DNA from: JBLHKT01 sp043101615
Lineage (GTDB): Bacteria > Planctomycetota > Phycisphaerae > Phycisphaerales > UBA1924
Direction of reading: 5' to 3'
NCBI GenBank assembly: GCA_043101615.1
Contig: JBICID010000024.1
Coordinates: 1-20,491 of the forward strand
Length of the DNA stretch: 20,491 bases
In this document: piece after piece, positions 7,158-15,272 of the stretch
How the letters are laid out: each line of letters starts with the position of its first letter
Position numbering within the stretch: position 1 is the stretch's first letter
Notes under the pieces: model-generated
What the model saw: the letters and a program-made list of their open reading frames with translations, nothing else
What the model was told of the DNA's origin: nothing
Database searches by the model: none
Made by a program: the position numbers and the translations under genes

Positions 7158-8615
7158 ATGAAGTTGAATCTCGCAGCCGGCATGCTCACGGTACTCTCGA
7201 TGGCGAATGTCGCCGCGGCCCAGGACACCCTCCTGCCGGGCCAGATCTTCGACTTCCAGAGCACCCACCCGGACTTCGGCCTCCCCGCCGGCTCCGGCGG
7301 CGAGGTCTCCGGCCTCGTGGACCTCGTGCTCAACGGCGTCAACCGCCCCGAGTTCCTGGGCGTCTCCGGCCTCCAGCTCTCCGACCAGGCCCTCGACGCC
7401 GACGGCGAGCCCATCGCACCGCACCTGTACAGCCCCTTCGACCCATCCGGCGGCCCGCTGGTCCTCGAGAATCAGCCCAACCGCTCCGGCAGCGGCGTCT
7501 TCGACACCTACGACCCCGGCACCGGCTACGACCCCGGCACCGCCGAGCCGATCACGGGCGACGTGCCCCTCACCAGCGGCATCCCGAACATCTCGCCCCC
7601 CCCGTTCGGCGGCGGCGTCAGCAAGGTCACCAAGATCACCTACAAGAACGAGAAGTCAGGCTTCGACATCTCGGGCGAGTTCCACTGCGACACCTTCGAG
7701 ATGCGCCAGTCGGTCATGAACGTCGTCGCCGACACCGTCATCCGCGTGGACAGCGCGCTGATCATCCGCACCAGCTCCGAGATCCACATCGCCCCGGGCG
7801 CCACGCTCACCTTCTGGTTCGGAGGCACCGCCACCGTCGAGAACCAGTGCTACCTCAACATGGGCGGCGACCACACCGCCCTGATGTTCAACAACTTCGG
7901 CACCGGCACGTTCTACCTGCAGAACCACTCCTTCATCACCGCCAGCATGGTCGCCCCCAACGGCACCTTCCACGTCGAGAACAACACCGACTACTACGGC
8001 GCCGTCACCGCACAGAATCTCGTCATGGAGAACTCGCACGGCGTCCACCTCGCCGGGGAGATCGCCACCGCCAGCACCTGCTACGCCGAGGGCGACACCC
8101 AGATGGCCTCCGGCTCCGGGCACGACGGCGGCGTCACCAGCAACATGACCTTCAACACCTGGTTCGCCAGCACACCCGGCCTCAACCAGATCGACACCCA
8201 CCAGATCTTCCTGAACCAGACCGGCGGCGTCTACTCCGTCACCCTCACCGACTGGGACCCGATCAACGGCGAGCTGTACGGCAACGAGGGGCAGGCCCGC
8301 AACTCCAACTTCACCTTCGCCGGCGAGAGCCTCATCAACTTCAACGAGTGCGCCGGCCAGTACTTCGAGATCGCCACCAACATGGACTGCTGGGTCTACG
8401 TGGACGACGAACTCGTCATCGACATGGGCGGCGTCACCGGCGTCACCCGCCAGCGGATCGAGTTCGACCGCCTCGGGCTCACACCGGGCTACCACCGCCT
8501 GCGCGTCTTCCTGGCCGCACGCACCAACGCCCCGGTCGATCTCGAGATCGAGACCACCATCCCGCTGACCCGCCCGGTCAACATGGCCTGGCGGGCCGAC
8601 CCCAAGCACGACTGA
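7158..8615 (+). CDS. Secreted fibro-slime-type protein with inserted beta-solenoid domain (copy 2)
   Basis: 485 aa, a paralog of the preceding gene with the same domain order. A clean signal peptide (about 1-21) ends ANVAAAQ. The N-terminal fibro-slime half starts QIFDFQSTHPDFG. The inserted solenoid-like part spans about 172-300 (MVAPNGTFHVENNTDYYGAV). The C-terminal half spans about 328-471 with TWFASTPG, DWDPI, WVYVDDELVIDMGG (Trp about 412), FDRLGL and VFLAAR, and ends TTIPL plus a short RADPKHD tail like RADAHHD in copy 1. It therefore probably arose by tandem duplication. Codon use is more uniformly C-ended than in copy 1. ATG 7158 is preceded by GAAGGAAAGG. The 126-base gap to copy 1 leaves room for its own promoter. 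A role in the extracellular matrix or at the surface is inferred. Confidence 0.78.
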   Translation: MKLNLAAGMLTVLSMANVAAAQDTLLPGQIFDFQSTHPDFGLPAGSGGEVSGLVDLVLNGVNRPEFLGVSGLQLSDQALDADGEPIAPHLYSPFDPSGGPLVLENQPNRSGSGVFDTYDPGTGYDPGTAEPITGDVPLTSGIPNISPPPFGGGVSKVTKITYKNEKSGFDISGEFHCDTFEMRQSVMNVVADTVIRVDSALIIRTSSEIHIAPGATLTFWFGGTATVENQCYLNMGGDHTALMFNNFGTGTFYLQNHSFITASMVAPNGTFHVENNTDYYGAVTAQNLVMENSHGVHLAGEIATASTCYAEGDTQMASGSGHDGGVTSNMTFNTWFASTPGLNQIDTHQIFLNQTGGVYSVTLTDWDPINGELYGNEGQARNSNFTFAGESLINFNECAGQYFEIATNMDCWVYVDDELVIDMGGVTGVTRQRIEFDRLGLTPGYHRLRVFLAARTNAPVDLEIETTIPLTRPVNMAWRADPKHD

Positions 8616-8894
8616 GCCCTCCCCGCGGGGGCCGATCGGTCGCAGCCTGCCCAGGGCGGGTGTGGCGGCCGGGTTCGGGGTTTGATCGAAAGAGACCCAG
8701 CACGCCCGCCCGCCGGTTCGCCAGATCCGGTGGGCGGCGTCGGCATGGTGTGCGTGCGCTGCATCCCGGGGTCGCCAAATCGGTACCCAATCGCTGTCCG
8801 GGCCCGATGTTGTGGCCCCGGAGGGCGCGCCGCCCGGGCACGCTCCGACCGCCCGCGACGCCACCAGTAGACCACACCTTTGAGGTACCCGATT

Positions 8895-11600
8895 ATGCCA
8901 CGCCGCTCGACCGCACCGCTCGTTCTCGCCGCCCTGATCGCCGGAGCGGGGCTCGCCGCCCCGTGCGCGATCGCCTCGACCACCACCCAGGCCGAGCCCG
9001 ACAAGGCGGAGTACCCCCCGTTCGAGAAGGTGAGCGAGGGGCTCACCGAGGTCGTGAGCGTCACCGACGGCTCCGCCCCGTTCTACGAGCTTTGGGAGGA
9101 CCGCGACACGGGCCGGATGCTGGCGGTGCTGCCCCGCGGGTACGAGGGCAAGACGATCATGATCGCCGCGACCGTCTCCGGCGGCGACCCCGAGGCGGGC
9201 GTGATGGGCCCGACCTTCTACGCCGAGTGGCGCCAGATCGGCAAGCAGCTCGCCCTGGTCGAGCCGAACCTGTTCGTCCGCACCAGCGGCGACAAGCAGG
9301 CCAAGGACTCGATGGAGCAGCTCTACACCGGGCGGGTCCTGCTCTCGACCCCCATCGTCGCGATGAAGTCGGGGCGACCCGTCATCGACATCGGCTCCAT
9401 CGCCACCCAGCAGTCCGCCAAGATCTTCGGGGCCAGCCCGTTCGGGGGCTACGGCCCCAGCGGCAACGCCATCGACCACACCCTGAGCCGCATCACCAAG
9501 ACCAAGGCCTTCCCCGAGAACGTCATCCTCGAGTACGAGGGCCCCCGGCGCGCCGACGGGCGCCTGGTCCGCCTGACCTACAACATCTCCTCGCTCGAGG
9601 GCACCAAGGGCTACCAGCCCCGCCCCGCCGACAACCGCGTCGGCTTCTTCTACGACTACCACCTGGACTACGCCAAGCCCGCCAACGCGGAGATCACCGA
9701 CCGCTACATCAACCGGTGGAGCCTCGAGAAGGCCGACCCCAAGCTCAAGCTCAGCCCGCCCAAGCAGCCCATCGTCTGGTACATCGAGCACACCACGCCG
9801 ATCGAGTACCGGCGCTACGTCCGCGAGGGCATCCTGCTCTGGAACGAGGCCTTCGAGGAGATCGGCATCCTCGGCGCCGTCGAGGTCTACCAGCAGGACT
9901 CCAACACCGGCGCCCACATGGAGAAGGACCCCGAGGACGCACGCTACAACTTCTTCCGCTGGAACGCCTCCGAGCAGACCTACGCCATCGGCCCCAGCCG
10001 CACCAACCCCTACACCGGCGAGATCCTCGACGCCGACGTCGTCTGGCACCAGGGCCTGACCCGCTCGGTGCGCGGCATGCTCGAGAACTTCGTCGACGAG
10101 CACACCGAGGAGGCCTTCGGCCCCGAGACGCTCGCCTTCTTCGCCGAGCACCCCGAGTGGGACCCGCGCGTCCGCTCCGCCCCGCCCGAGTCGCGCGCCC
10201 TCAAGACCAGGCGCCTCGCCCTCGAGCACGAGCACGCGGTGCACGAGCAGCTGGGCACCCCCGAGCACCCCTACACCCGCTTCAGCTCCAGCCACGACAG
10301 CGCCGCCTGCCGCATCGGCACCATGCTCTCCACCGAGTTCGGCCTCGCCGACGCCGCGTTCGCCACCGGCCTGCTCACCCTGGGCGACGACGAGCAGATG
10401 CTCGACGGCATCCCCGAGAGCTACATCGGCCCGATGATCCGGTACATCTCGGCGCACGAGGTCGGGCACTGCCTGGGCCTGCAGCACAACATGGCCGCGT
10501 CCAGCATCCGCTCCCTCGAGGAGATCAACTCCGAGGGCTACTCGGGCGCGACCGTGGGCTCGGTGATGGACTACGTCGCCGCGAACATCAACCACGAGAT
10601 GGGCGAGGTCCAGGGCCCCTACGCCACCGAGGCCGTGGGCCCCTACGACAAGTGGGCCATCCAGTACGGCTACGGCTTCGAGAAGGACCTGGAGAAGGTC
10701 CTGGACCGCAACACCGAGCCGGACCTCATCTTCCTCTCCCAGTCCGCGATCGGCACCAGCGGAGACCCCCGCAACGCGACCTGGGACATGGGCGCCGACA
10801 ACCTGCAGTACGCCAGGAGCCGCCTGGCCCTCGTGCAGGACCTGCGCGCACGCCTCGTCAGCGACATCGTCGACGACGGCGAGAGCTGGGCCATCGCACG
10901 CCGGCGCTTCAACTCGCTCATGAACCAGCACTACCAGTCCCTGGGCATCGCCGCAGGGTGGGTCGGCGGCTACTACATGTCCAACGCCGAGAAGGGCGAC
11001 CCGGACGCCACCCCGCCCATCACCGACATCCCCGCCGACCGCCAGCGAGAGGCGCTCGCCTTCGTGCTGGCCGGGGCCTTCGACGACGCCTCCTACGGCA
11101 TCACCCCCGAGCTGGTCCGCCACCTCGGCAAGGAGCACTTCTGGGACCAGCAGGCCATCGGCGAGCTCTCCGAGGACGCCAGCCTCCCGCTGCACGACCT
11201 CGTGGACGGCGTGCAGAGCTACGGGCTCAGCCTGCTGATGAACCCCACCCGCCTGCGCCGCATCTACGACAACGAGTTCCGGGCCGAGAACGGCGACACC
11301 CTCAGCGCGCACGAGGTCCTGACCGCCGTCACCGACCACGTCTGGGACGGGCAGGCCCCCTCGGGCTTCCGGCGCAACCTGCAGCGCGAGCACGTCGAGC
11401 GGCTCATCACCCTCATGATGCTCGGCAACAACGCCTCGCCCACCATGCGCACCATCTCCACGCTCGCCACCGCCGAGCTCAAGCGCGTGCAGGGCAAGGC
11501 CGAATCGATGACCGGCGACGCCTACGCCAAGGCCCACGCCGCGGACATCAACACCCGCATCGACCGCGCCCTCAAGGCCCAGTACGTCATCGGCGGCTGA
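8895..11600 (+). CDS. Secreted zinc-dependent metalloprotease (DUF5117/DUF4953 type)
   Basis: 901 aa. A signal peptide (about 1-28) with LVLAALIAGAGLAA leads into a large N-terminal region (about 70-290) resembling DUF5117 in recall. The catalytic region follows. The zinc site HEVGHCLGLQHN starts at His 521, with Glu 522 as catalytic base and His 525 and His 531 as further ligands. GSVMDY, with Met at about 558, fits the Met-turn, so the protein looks like a metzincin. The C-terminal part is helical and has no anchor I can see, so the protein is probably periplasmic or secreted. The ATG at 8895 is preferred because GAGGT lies eight bases upstream; a TTG at 8880 is the alternative. It follows the two fibro-slime genes on the same strand after a 279-base gap and is closed by a strong terminator. 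Its substrate is unknown. Confidence 0.87.
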   Translation: MPRRSTAPLVLAALIAGAGLAAPCAIASTTTQAEPDKAEYPPFEKVSEGLTEVVSVTDGSAPFYELWEDRDTGRMLAVLPRGYEGKTIMIAATVSGGDPEAGVMGPTFYAEWRQIGKQLALVEPNLFVRTSGDKQAKDSMEQLYTGRVLLSTPIVAMKSGRPVIDIGSIATQQSAKIFGASPFGGYGPSGNAIDHTLSRITKTKAFPENVILEYEGPRRADGRLVRLTYNISSLEGTKGYQPRPADNRVGFFYDYHLDYAKPANAEITDRYINRWSLEKADPKLKLSPPKQPIVWYIEHTTPIEYRRYVREGILLWNEAFEEIGILGAVEVYQQDSNTGAHMEKDPEDARYNFFRWNASEQTYAIGPSRTNPYTGEILDADVVWHQGLTRSVRGMLENFVDEHTEEAFGPETLAFFAEHPEWDPRVRSAPPESRALKTRRLALEHEHAVHEQLGTPEHPYTRFSSSHDSAACRIGTMLSTEFGLADAAFATGLLTLGDDEQMLDGIPESYIGPMIRYISAHEVGHCLGLQHNMAASSIRSLEEINSEGYSGATVGSVMDYVAANINHEMGEVQGPYATEAVGPYDKWAIQYGYGFEKDLEKVLDRNTEPDLIFLSQSAIGTSGDPRNATWDMGADNLQYARSRLALVQDLRARLVSDIVDDGESWAIARRRFNSLMNQHYQSLGIAAGWVGGYYMSNAEKGDPDATPPITDIPADRQREALAFVLAGAFDDASYGITPELVRHLGKEHFWDQQAIGELSEDASLPLHDLVDGVQSYGLSLLMNPTRLRRIYDNEFRAENGDTLSAHEVLTAVTDHVWDGQAPSGFRRNLQREHVERLITLMMLGNNASPTMRTISTLATAELKRVQGKAESMTGDAYAKAHAADINTRIDRALKAQYVIGG

Positions 11601-11625
11601 GCGCGTCCCACCCTCACCACCCACG

Positions 11626-11654
11626 CGGGGCGGCCTCCGGGCCGCCCCGTTTTT
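11626..11654 (+). terminator. Intrinsic terminator of the metalloprotease gene
   Basis: A perfect nine-base stem (CGGGGCGGC / GCCGCCCCG) with a six-base loop is followed by five T at 11650-11654. It sits 25 bases after the metalloprotease stop. The T-run is on the plus strand only, so it should not terminate the convergent MgtC-type transcript. Confidence 0.9.
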
Positions 11655-11660
11655 CGTTGC

Positions 11661-12122
11661 TCAGTCCCCGCCCCGTGACGGCTCGCGCAGCACGCCGGAC
11701 AGCACCAGCAGGCGCGGCACCCACAGCGCGCCGATCACGAACGCGAAGATCACCAGCGCGATGTCGTGCTCGCCCAGCCCGCACGCCGCCCCCATACCAG
11801 CCACAGCCCAGATGGTCGCCGCGGTCGTCAGCCCGCGGACCGACCGGCGCGAGTGCAGGATCGCCCCCCCGCCCAGGAACCCGATGCCGGTGATCAGGTA
11901 GCTCAGCACGCGCGTGCTGTCCACACGCACGCTGTCGGGCGCGTCCGGACGACCCGTGATCCGCTCCCCCAGGAGCGCGAACGCGCACGAGCCCGCCGCG
12001 ATCAGCAGCATCGTCCGCACGCCCGCCGGCTTGTCGGACTTGTCGCGCTCGATCCCCGTCAGCCCGCCCAGCAGGGCCGCCAGGCCGATCCGCACGAGGG
12101 CGATCTGGGTGGGCTCATCCAC
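11661..12122 (-). CDS. MgtC/SapB-family membrane protein (short form, copy 2)
   Basis: 153 aa, almost entirely the hydrophobic MgtC/SapB membrane domain. Family marks are GLTGIERDKSDKPAGVRTMLL, VLSYLITGIGFLGGGAIL and LTTAATIWAVAGMGAACGLG. Classic MgtC has about 230 residues with a C-terminal cytosolic domain; this protein ends soon after the last helix, so that domain is absent. MgtC proteins are linked to growth in low magnesium and to control of the F-type ATP synthase; the role of the short form is uncertain. GTG at 12122 is chosen because GGAGG lies seven bases upstream (minus strand); an upstream GTG at 12140 is possible. It follows its paralog after 60 bases, so the two are probably co-transcribed. 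Confidence 0.85.
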   Translation of the reverse strand: MDEPTQIALVRIGLAALLGGLTGIERDKSDKPAGVRTMLLIAAGSCAFALLGERITGRPDAPDSVRVDSTRVLSYLITGIGFLGGGAILHSRRSVRGLTTAATIWAVAGMGAACGLGEHDIALVIFAFVIGALWVPRLLVLSGVLREPSRGGD

Positions 12123-12182
12123 GTCGGGACCTCCGGGCACACTCTAGTGCACGCCCGGGGCCGCACGCGCCCGCCGGGCTCA

Positions 12183-12722
12183 TCAGCCCAGCACCGCCCG
12201 GTCGTCCCCGTCCTCGTGCGATCCGTTGCCGTTCTCGGCGGTGATCCCGCGCAGCCAGGGCAGCCACAGCACCAGCACCACAAGCCCCGTCAGCGTCAAC
12301 GCCGAGTCGAACTTCGCCAGACCGCACGCCGCCCCGATCGCCGCCGCGGCCCAGATCGCCGACGCCGTCGTCATCCCCTTGATCGACTTCTTGGAGTGCA
12401 GGATCGCCCCCGCGCCCAGGAAGCCGATCCCCGAGATCAGGTAGCTCAGCACGCGCGTGGTGTCCACACGCGTGATCGCCTCCGGGCCCGCGTCCGCCAC
12501 GATCTGCTGCCCCAGCACGATGAACGTCGCCGCCCCGGAGCAGATCAGCATCATCGTCCGCACGTCCGCGGGCTTGTCGGCGATCTTCCGTTCGAGCCCG
12601 ATCAGCGCGCCCAGCACCGCCGCGATCCCGATCCTGAGCACCACCGACGTGGTAGAAAGGTCGTCGGCGATCCCCTCCAGCAAGGCCAGGGGAGGCGTGT
12701 ACACATGCATGAGAGAGTCCAT
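12183..12722 (-). CDS. MgtC/SapB-family membrane protein (short form, copy 1)
   Basis: 179 aa with the MgtC/SapB domain: LIGLERKIADKPADVRTMML, VLSYLISGIGFLGAGAIL and GMTTASAIWAAAAIGAACGL. About four to five membrane helices cover residues 25-160, followed by a short acidic tail (NGSHEDGDDR) and no cytosolic C-terminal domain. It is roughly half identical by eye to the downstream copy and shares its TRVLSYLI and GAILHS motifs. ATG 12722 has AGGAG eight bases upstream on the minus strand; a second Met four codons later is the alternative. It is divergent from the phosphodiesterase-family gene. Low-magnesium regulation is common for this family, but no riboswitch is evident here: the spacer is only about 60 bases long. 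Confidence 0.86.
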   Translation of the reverse strand: MDSLMHVYTPPLALLEGIADDLSTTSVVLRIGIAAVLGALIGLERKIADKPADVRTMMLICSGAATFIVLGQQIVADAGPEAITRVDTTRVLSYLISGIGFLGAGAILHSKKSIKGMTTASAIWAAAAIGAACGLAKFDSALTLTGLVVLVLWLPWLRGITAENGNGSHEDGDDRAVLG

Positions 12723-12754
12723 TCCGTGTGCTCCTGAACAACCATCGTACGGAA

Positions 12755-12760
12755 TATAAA
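12755..12760 (+). promoter_or_regulatory. Candidate -10 box of the phosphodiesterase-family gene
   Basis: TATAAA in an otherwise GC-rich divergent spacer. It ends six bases before an in-frame ATG (12767) and 21 bases before the GTG (12782) that has AGGAG upstream. A transcript starting near 12767 could use either start. No clear -35 is seen. Confidence 0.35.
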
Positions 12761-12781
12761 GGTTTCATGAAGGAGAATCGC

Positions 12782-14332
12782 GTGCGGAAAGAACACAACC
12801 CGATCATCCGTCGCGCCTCGCGTGCAAGGCCCCGCCCCCGTGGCGCGTGCGCACACGCCCTCGCGAGCGCCCTCCTGGGCACGACCCCCGCGGCCCACGC
12901 CGGGGCCGAACCGCACCTCGAGCCCGAGCGCCGCGTGCTCGTCATCGGGGTGGACGGCCTCAAGCCCGACGCCATCCCAGAGGCCGACACCCCCGTCCTC
13001 GACGCCCTCATCGCCAGCGGCACCTACAACGACAACGCCCAGTGCGAGGACCTCACCTTCTCCGGCCCCAACTGGTCCACCATCCTGCACGGCGTGCACC
13101 GCGACCGGCACGGGGTCGTCAACAACGCCTACATGCCCACACAGCTGGGCGACTACCCCGACCTCTTCGCCCACCTCGAGCACGCCCGCCCGGAGTGGAC
13201 CACCGCACGCCTCACCACCTGGGACATGATCCACCAGCGACAGCCCACCGGGGCCGACATCGACCTCTTCCAGCCCTACGACCAGGGCGGCGACGACTAC
13301 GTCGCCCGGCGCGGGGCCGAGCTCATCGCCGGCGACGTCCCCGACGCCCCGCACGGCGTCCACGCCATCTTCGTCTACCTCGGCAACGTCGATATCGCGG
13401 GTCACACGCACGGGTTCCACAAGAGCGTGCGCGGCTACCTCGACGCCATCGAGGTCGCCGACGCCCAGATCGGCCAGCTCATCGACGCCGTCCGCGCGCG
13501 CGAGGAGGCCCACAACGAGGCCTGGCTCGTCGTGCTGACCTCCGACCACGGCGGCAACATCGACAAGGGCCACGCCGGCAACACCATCGACCGGCGCACC
13601 ATCCCCTTCCTCGTCTCGGGCCCACTCGCCGCGAAGGGCACCGCGGTCCCGGAACCCAAAAACGTGGACGTCGTCGCGACCGTGCTGGCCTACCTCGGCG
13701 TGGACCCGATGCGCCCCATCGACGGGCACTCGGTCGGGCTGACGCCCCACCCCTCGCGCCTCGCGGGCTGGGAGACCAACGTGCTGGTCAACCCCGGGGG
13801 CGAGCACGACCGCGGCTTCCGCACCGGCGACATCGACCAGGCCATCGCGGGCTGGATCGACCCCGGCCCGGGCATGATGAACCTGATGGAGTACGGCTCC
13901 GAGGGCGGCTGGCCCACCGCCGGCACGCCCGGCCCGGCCGACCGCGGGGCCAGCTTCTTCACCGGCGGCACCGCCCCCATCTCCGAGATCACACAGGACG
14001 TGGACCTCGAGCACTTGACCGGTCGCTTCGCACGCGGGCGCATCCGCTTCACCCTCTCGGCGTGGCTGGGCGGGTACGAGATCCAGGACGACTACGCCGA
14101 GGTCCGGCTCGACTTCATCAGCCCCGAGGGCATCGTCATCGGGGGATACGCGCTCGGGCCCGTCACCGCGGAGGAACGGAACTTCGAGACCAAGCTGCTC
14201 GAGCGGACGCTCACCGGCTACGTCCCGCAGCGCACGGTTCGGGCCCGGGTGACGGTCCGGAGCGTGAAGCGGGCCGGCGAGGCGGGCGACGGGTACGCCG
14301 ACAACATCAGCCTGGTGCTGCACGCGCGCTGA
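12782..14332 (+). CDS. Exported alkaline-phosphatase-superfamily protein (type I phosphodiesterase/nucleotide pyrophosphatase-like)
   Basis: 516 aa from the GTG. The metal-binding motifs of the alkaline phosphatase superfamily are in order: GVDG (Asp about 58), nucleophile region FSGPNWSTILHG (Ser/Thr about 94-100), VDIAGHTHG (Asp about 204, His about 208), SDHGG (Asp 255, His 256) and a further His at about 264 (KGHAGNT). This fits two-zinc phosphodiesterases, phosphatases or sulfatase relatives that hydrolyse phosphoesters outside the cytoplasm. The N-terminus is long and Arg-rich (IIRRASRARPRPR) before a modest hydrophobic segment ending PAAHA, so export is likely; a Tat-like signal is possible but the motif is not canonical. 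Residues after about 370 look like a beta-sandwich (FTLSAWLGGYEIQDDYAEVRL). GTG 12782 has AGGAG six bases upstream; the ATG at 12767 is the alternative. The last 26 bases overlap the convergent gene. Confidence 0.8.
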   Translation: MRKEHNPIIRRASRARPRPRGACAHALASALLGTTPAAHAGAEPHLEPERRVLVIGVDGLKPDAIPEADTPVLDALIASGTYNDNAQCEDLTFSGPNWSTILHGVHRDRHGVVNNAYMPTQLGDYPDLFAHLEHARPEWTTARLTTWDMIHQRQPTGADIDLFQPYDQGGDDYVARRGAELIAGDVPDAPHGVHAIFVYLGNVDIAGHTHGFHKSVRGYLDAIEVADAQIGQLIDAVRAREEAHNEAWLVVLTSDHGGNIDKGHAGNTIDRRTIPFLVSGPLAAKGTAVPEPKNVDVVATVLAYLGVDPMRPIDGHSVGLTPHPSRLAGWETNVLVNPGGEHDRGFRTGDIDQAIAGWIDPGPGMMNLMEYGSEGGWPTAGTPGPADRGASFFTGGTAPISEITQDVDLEHLTGRFARGRIRFTLSAWLGGYEIQDDYAEVRLDFISPEGIVIGGYALGPVTAEERNFETKLLERTLTGYVPQRTVRARVTVRSVKRAGEAGDGYADNISLVLHAR

Positions 14333-14978
14333 GTCGGCGTCTGCGTGCGCTCAAACACCCCAACCCCAGCACGCCCACCGTTGCGGGGGCGGGCACCGCG
14401 ACGGCGCGCACCATCCACGTGCCCAGCCCGAAATCGCCCAGCCTGCCGCCATACCCCGCGCTGCCCAAGTCGAAGTTGTCCTCGCCCACCGGGTTGTCGA
14501 ACCGCCAGCTCCGGGTGCCCAGGGTGGAAAAATCCTGTCGCATCGCCCGCTCCCCGATGGCCAGGTCCGCGATGACGCCCACGAAGAACCACCCGCTGAC
14601 CTCGGCGGGGCGCAGCTCGAAGGTGTGGAAGTCCTCCGGCCCGGTCGGGGCGGGCACGACCAGGTCCGTGAGCGAGACGAGGACGCCGGTGGTCGGGTCG
14701 CTGGTGTCGAGGTCCCACACCCCGATCCGGACGGCCTTGCCGGCCCCCACGTCGCTCGCGAAGCTGACCCGGGCCCGTGCGATCGTGGTCCAAGGGTCCC
14801 GGGCTCGGAAGGCGTTGCCCCAGGTGACCCGCGCGTCGTACTGGGCCAGGGAGGACTCGGTGTACCCGGATCCGTCGTCGTGGGCGTACTCGAAGGAGGG
14901 CTGGGCGAGCAGCACGGGGGCGGCGCAGCCTGCCCAGACTGCCGCGCCGACGATGAATCGAGTGGGATTCCGGCTCAT
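14307..14978 (-). CDS. Exported PEP-CTERM-like protein of unknown function
   Basis: 223 aa. A signal peptide (about 1-25, FIVGAAVWAGCAAPVLLAQ) is followed by a beta-rich mature part with many aromatic residues and short turns (WTTIARARVSFASDV, AVRIGVWDLDTSDP, FHTFELRP, GWFFVGVIADL, WRFDN). It ends in VPAPATVGVLGLGCLSARRRR, which resembles the planctomycete form of the PEP-CTERM sorting signal: a Pro-containing motif, a hydrophobic stretch, then a basic cluster. Such proteins are processed by an exosortase; no exosortase is in the window. ATG 14978 has GAGGG close upstream. The 3' end overlaps the end of the phosphodiesterase-family gene by 26 bases. Function unknown. Confidence 0.72.
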   Translation of the reverse strand: MSRNPTRFIVGAAVWAGCAAPVLLAQPSFEYAHDDGSGYTESSLAQYDARVTWGNAFRARDPWTTIARARVSFASDVGAGKAVRIGVWDLDTSDPTTGVLVSLTDLVVPAPTGPEDFHTFELRPAEVSGWFFVGVIADLAIGERAMRQDFSTLGTRSWRFDNPVGEDNFDLGSAGYGGRLGDFGLGTWMVRAVAVPAPATVGVLGLGCLSARRRRLSARAAPG

Positions 14979-15057
14979 GAGCCCTCAGTGTGCCCAGGAA
15001 TCGGCCTCGGGCCAGCGATGTGTGGGAACCGACCGGCCCTCAAGTTCGGATCGGGAG

Positions 15058-15086
15058 TTGACGCGGGCCCCGTCGGGACGGACACT
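15058..15086 (+). promoter_or_regulatory. Candidate promoter of the coiled-coil/acyltransferase operon
   Basis: TTGACG (15058-15063) matches the -35 consensus at five of six positions and is followed after 17 bases by GACACT, a poor -10. It sits in the 294-base spacer before the operon, about 190 bases upstream of the first ATG. Nothing else in that spacer is recognisable. Confidence 0.25.
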
Positions 15087-15272
15087 TACCCTCCCGCGGG
15101 CACGGAGGCTCGGGGCCGGGCGTCGGCACGCCGCCCCCCGCGTGACCCAGTCGACGTCCGTCCCGCGTGCGGCCAGGCCGCTCGAAGTGGATCAATCCCG
15201 CCCCGGGGACCCTCCCGGGCCAATACACCCGACCCGGGACCCCCACCGGGCCCTGAATGCAGGGAGTCTCTC

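Noticed and set aside
7656..11624. Very long minus-strand open frame opposite the second fibro-slime and metalloprotease genes
   Set aside because: It is antisense to genes with clear domain motifs. Its translation is low-complexity Gly/Val/Ala/Asp-rich sequence, as expected when GC-biased third positions are read on the other strand.
7847..11893. Long plus-strand open frame in another phase over the same genes
   Set aside because: Arg/Pro/His-rich translation with no motifs. It runs through two real genes and into the convergent MgtC-type gene, so it is a GC-bias shadow.
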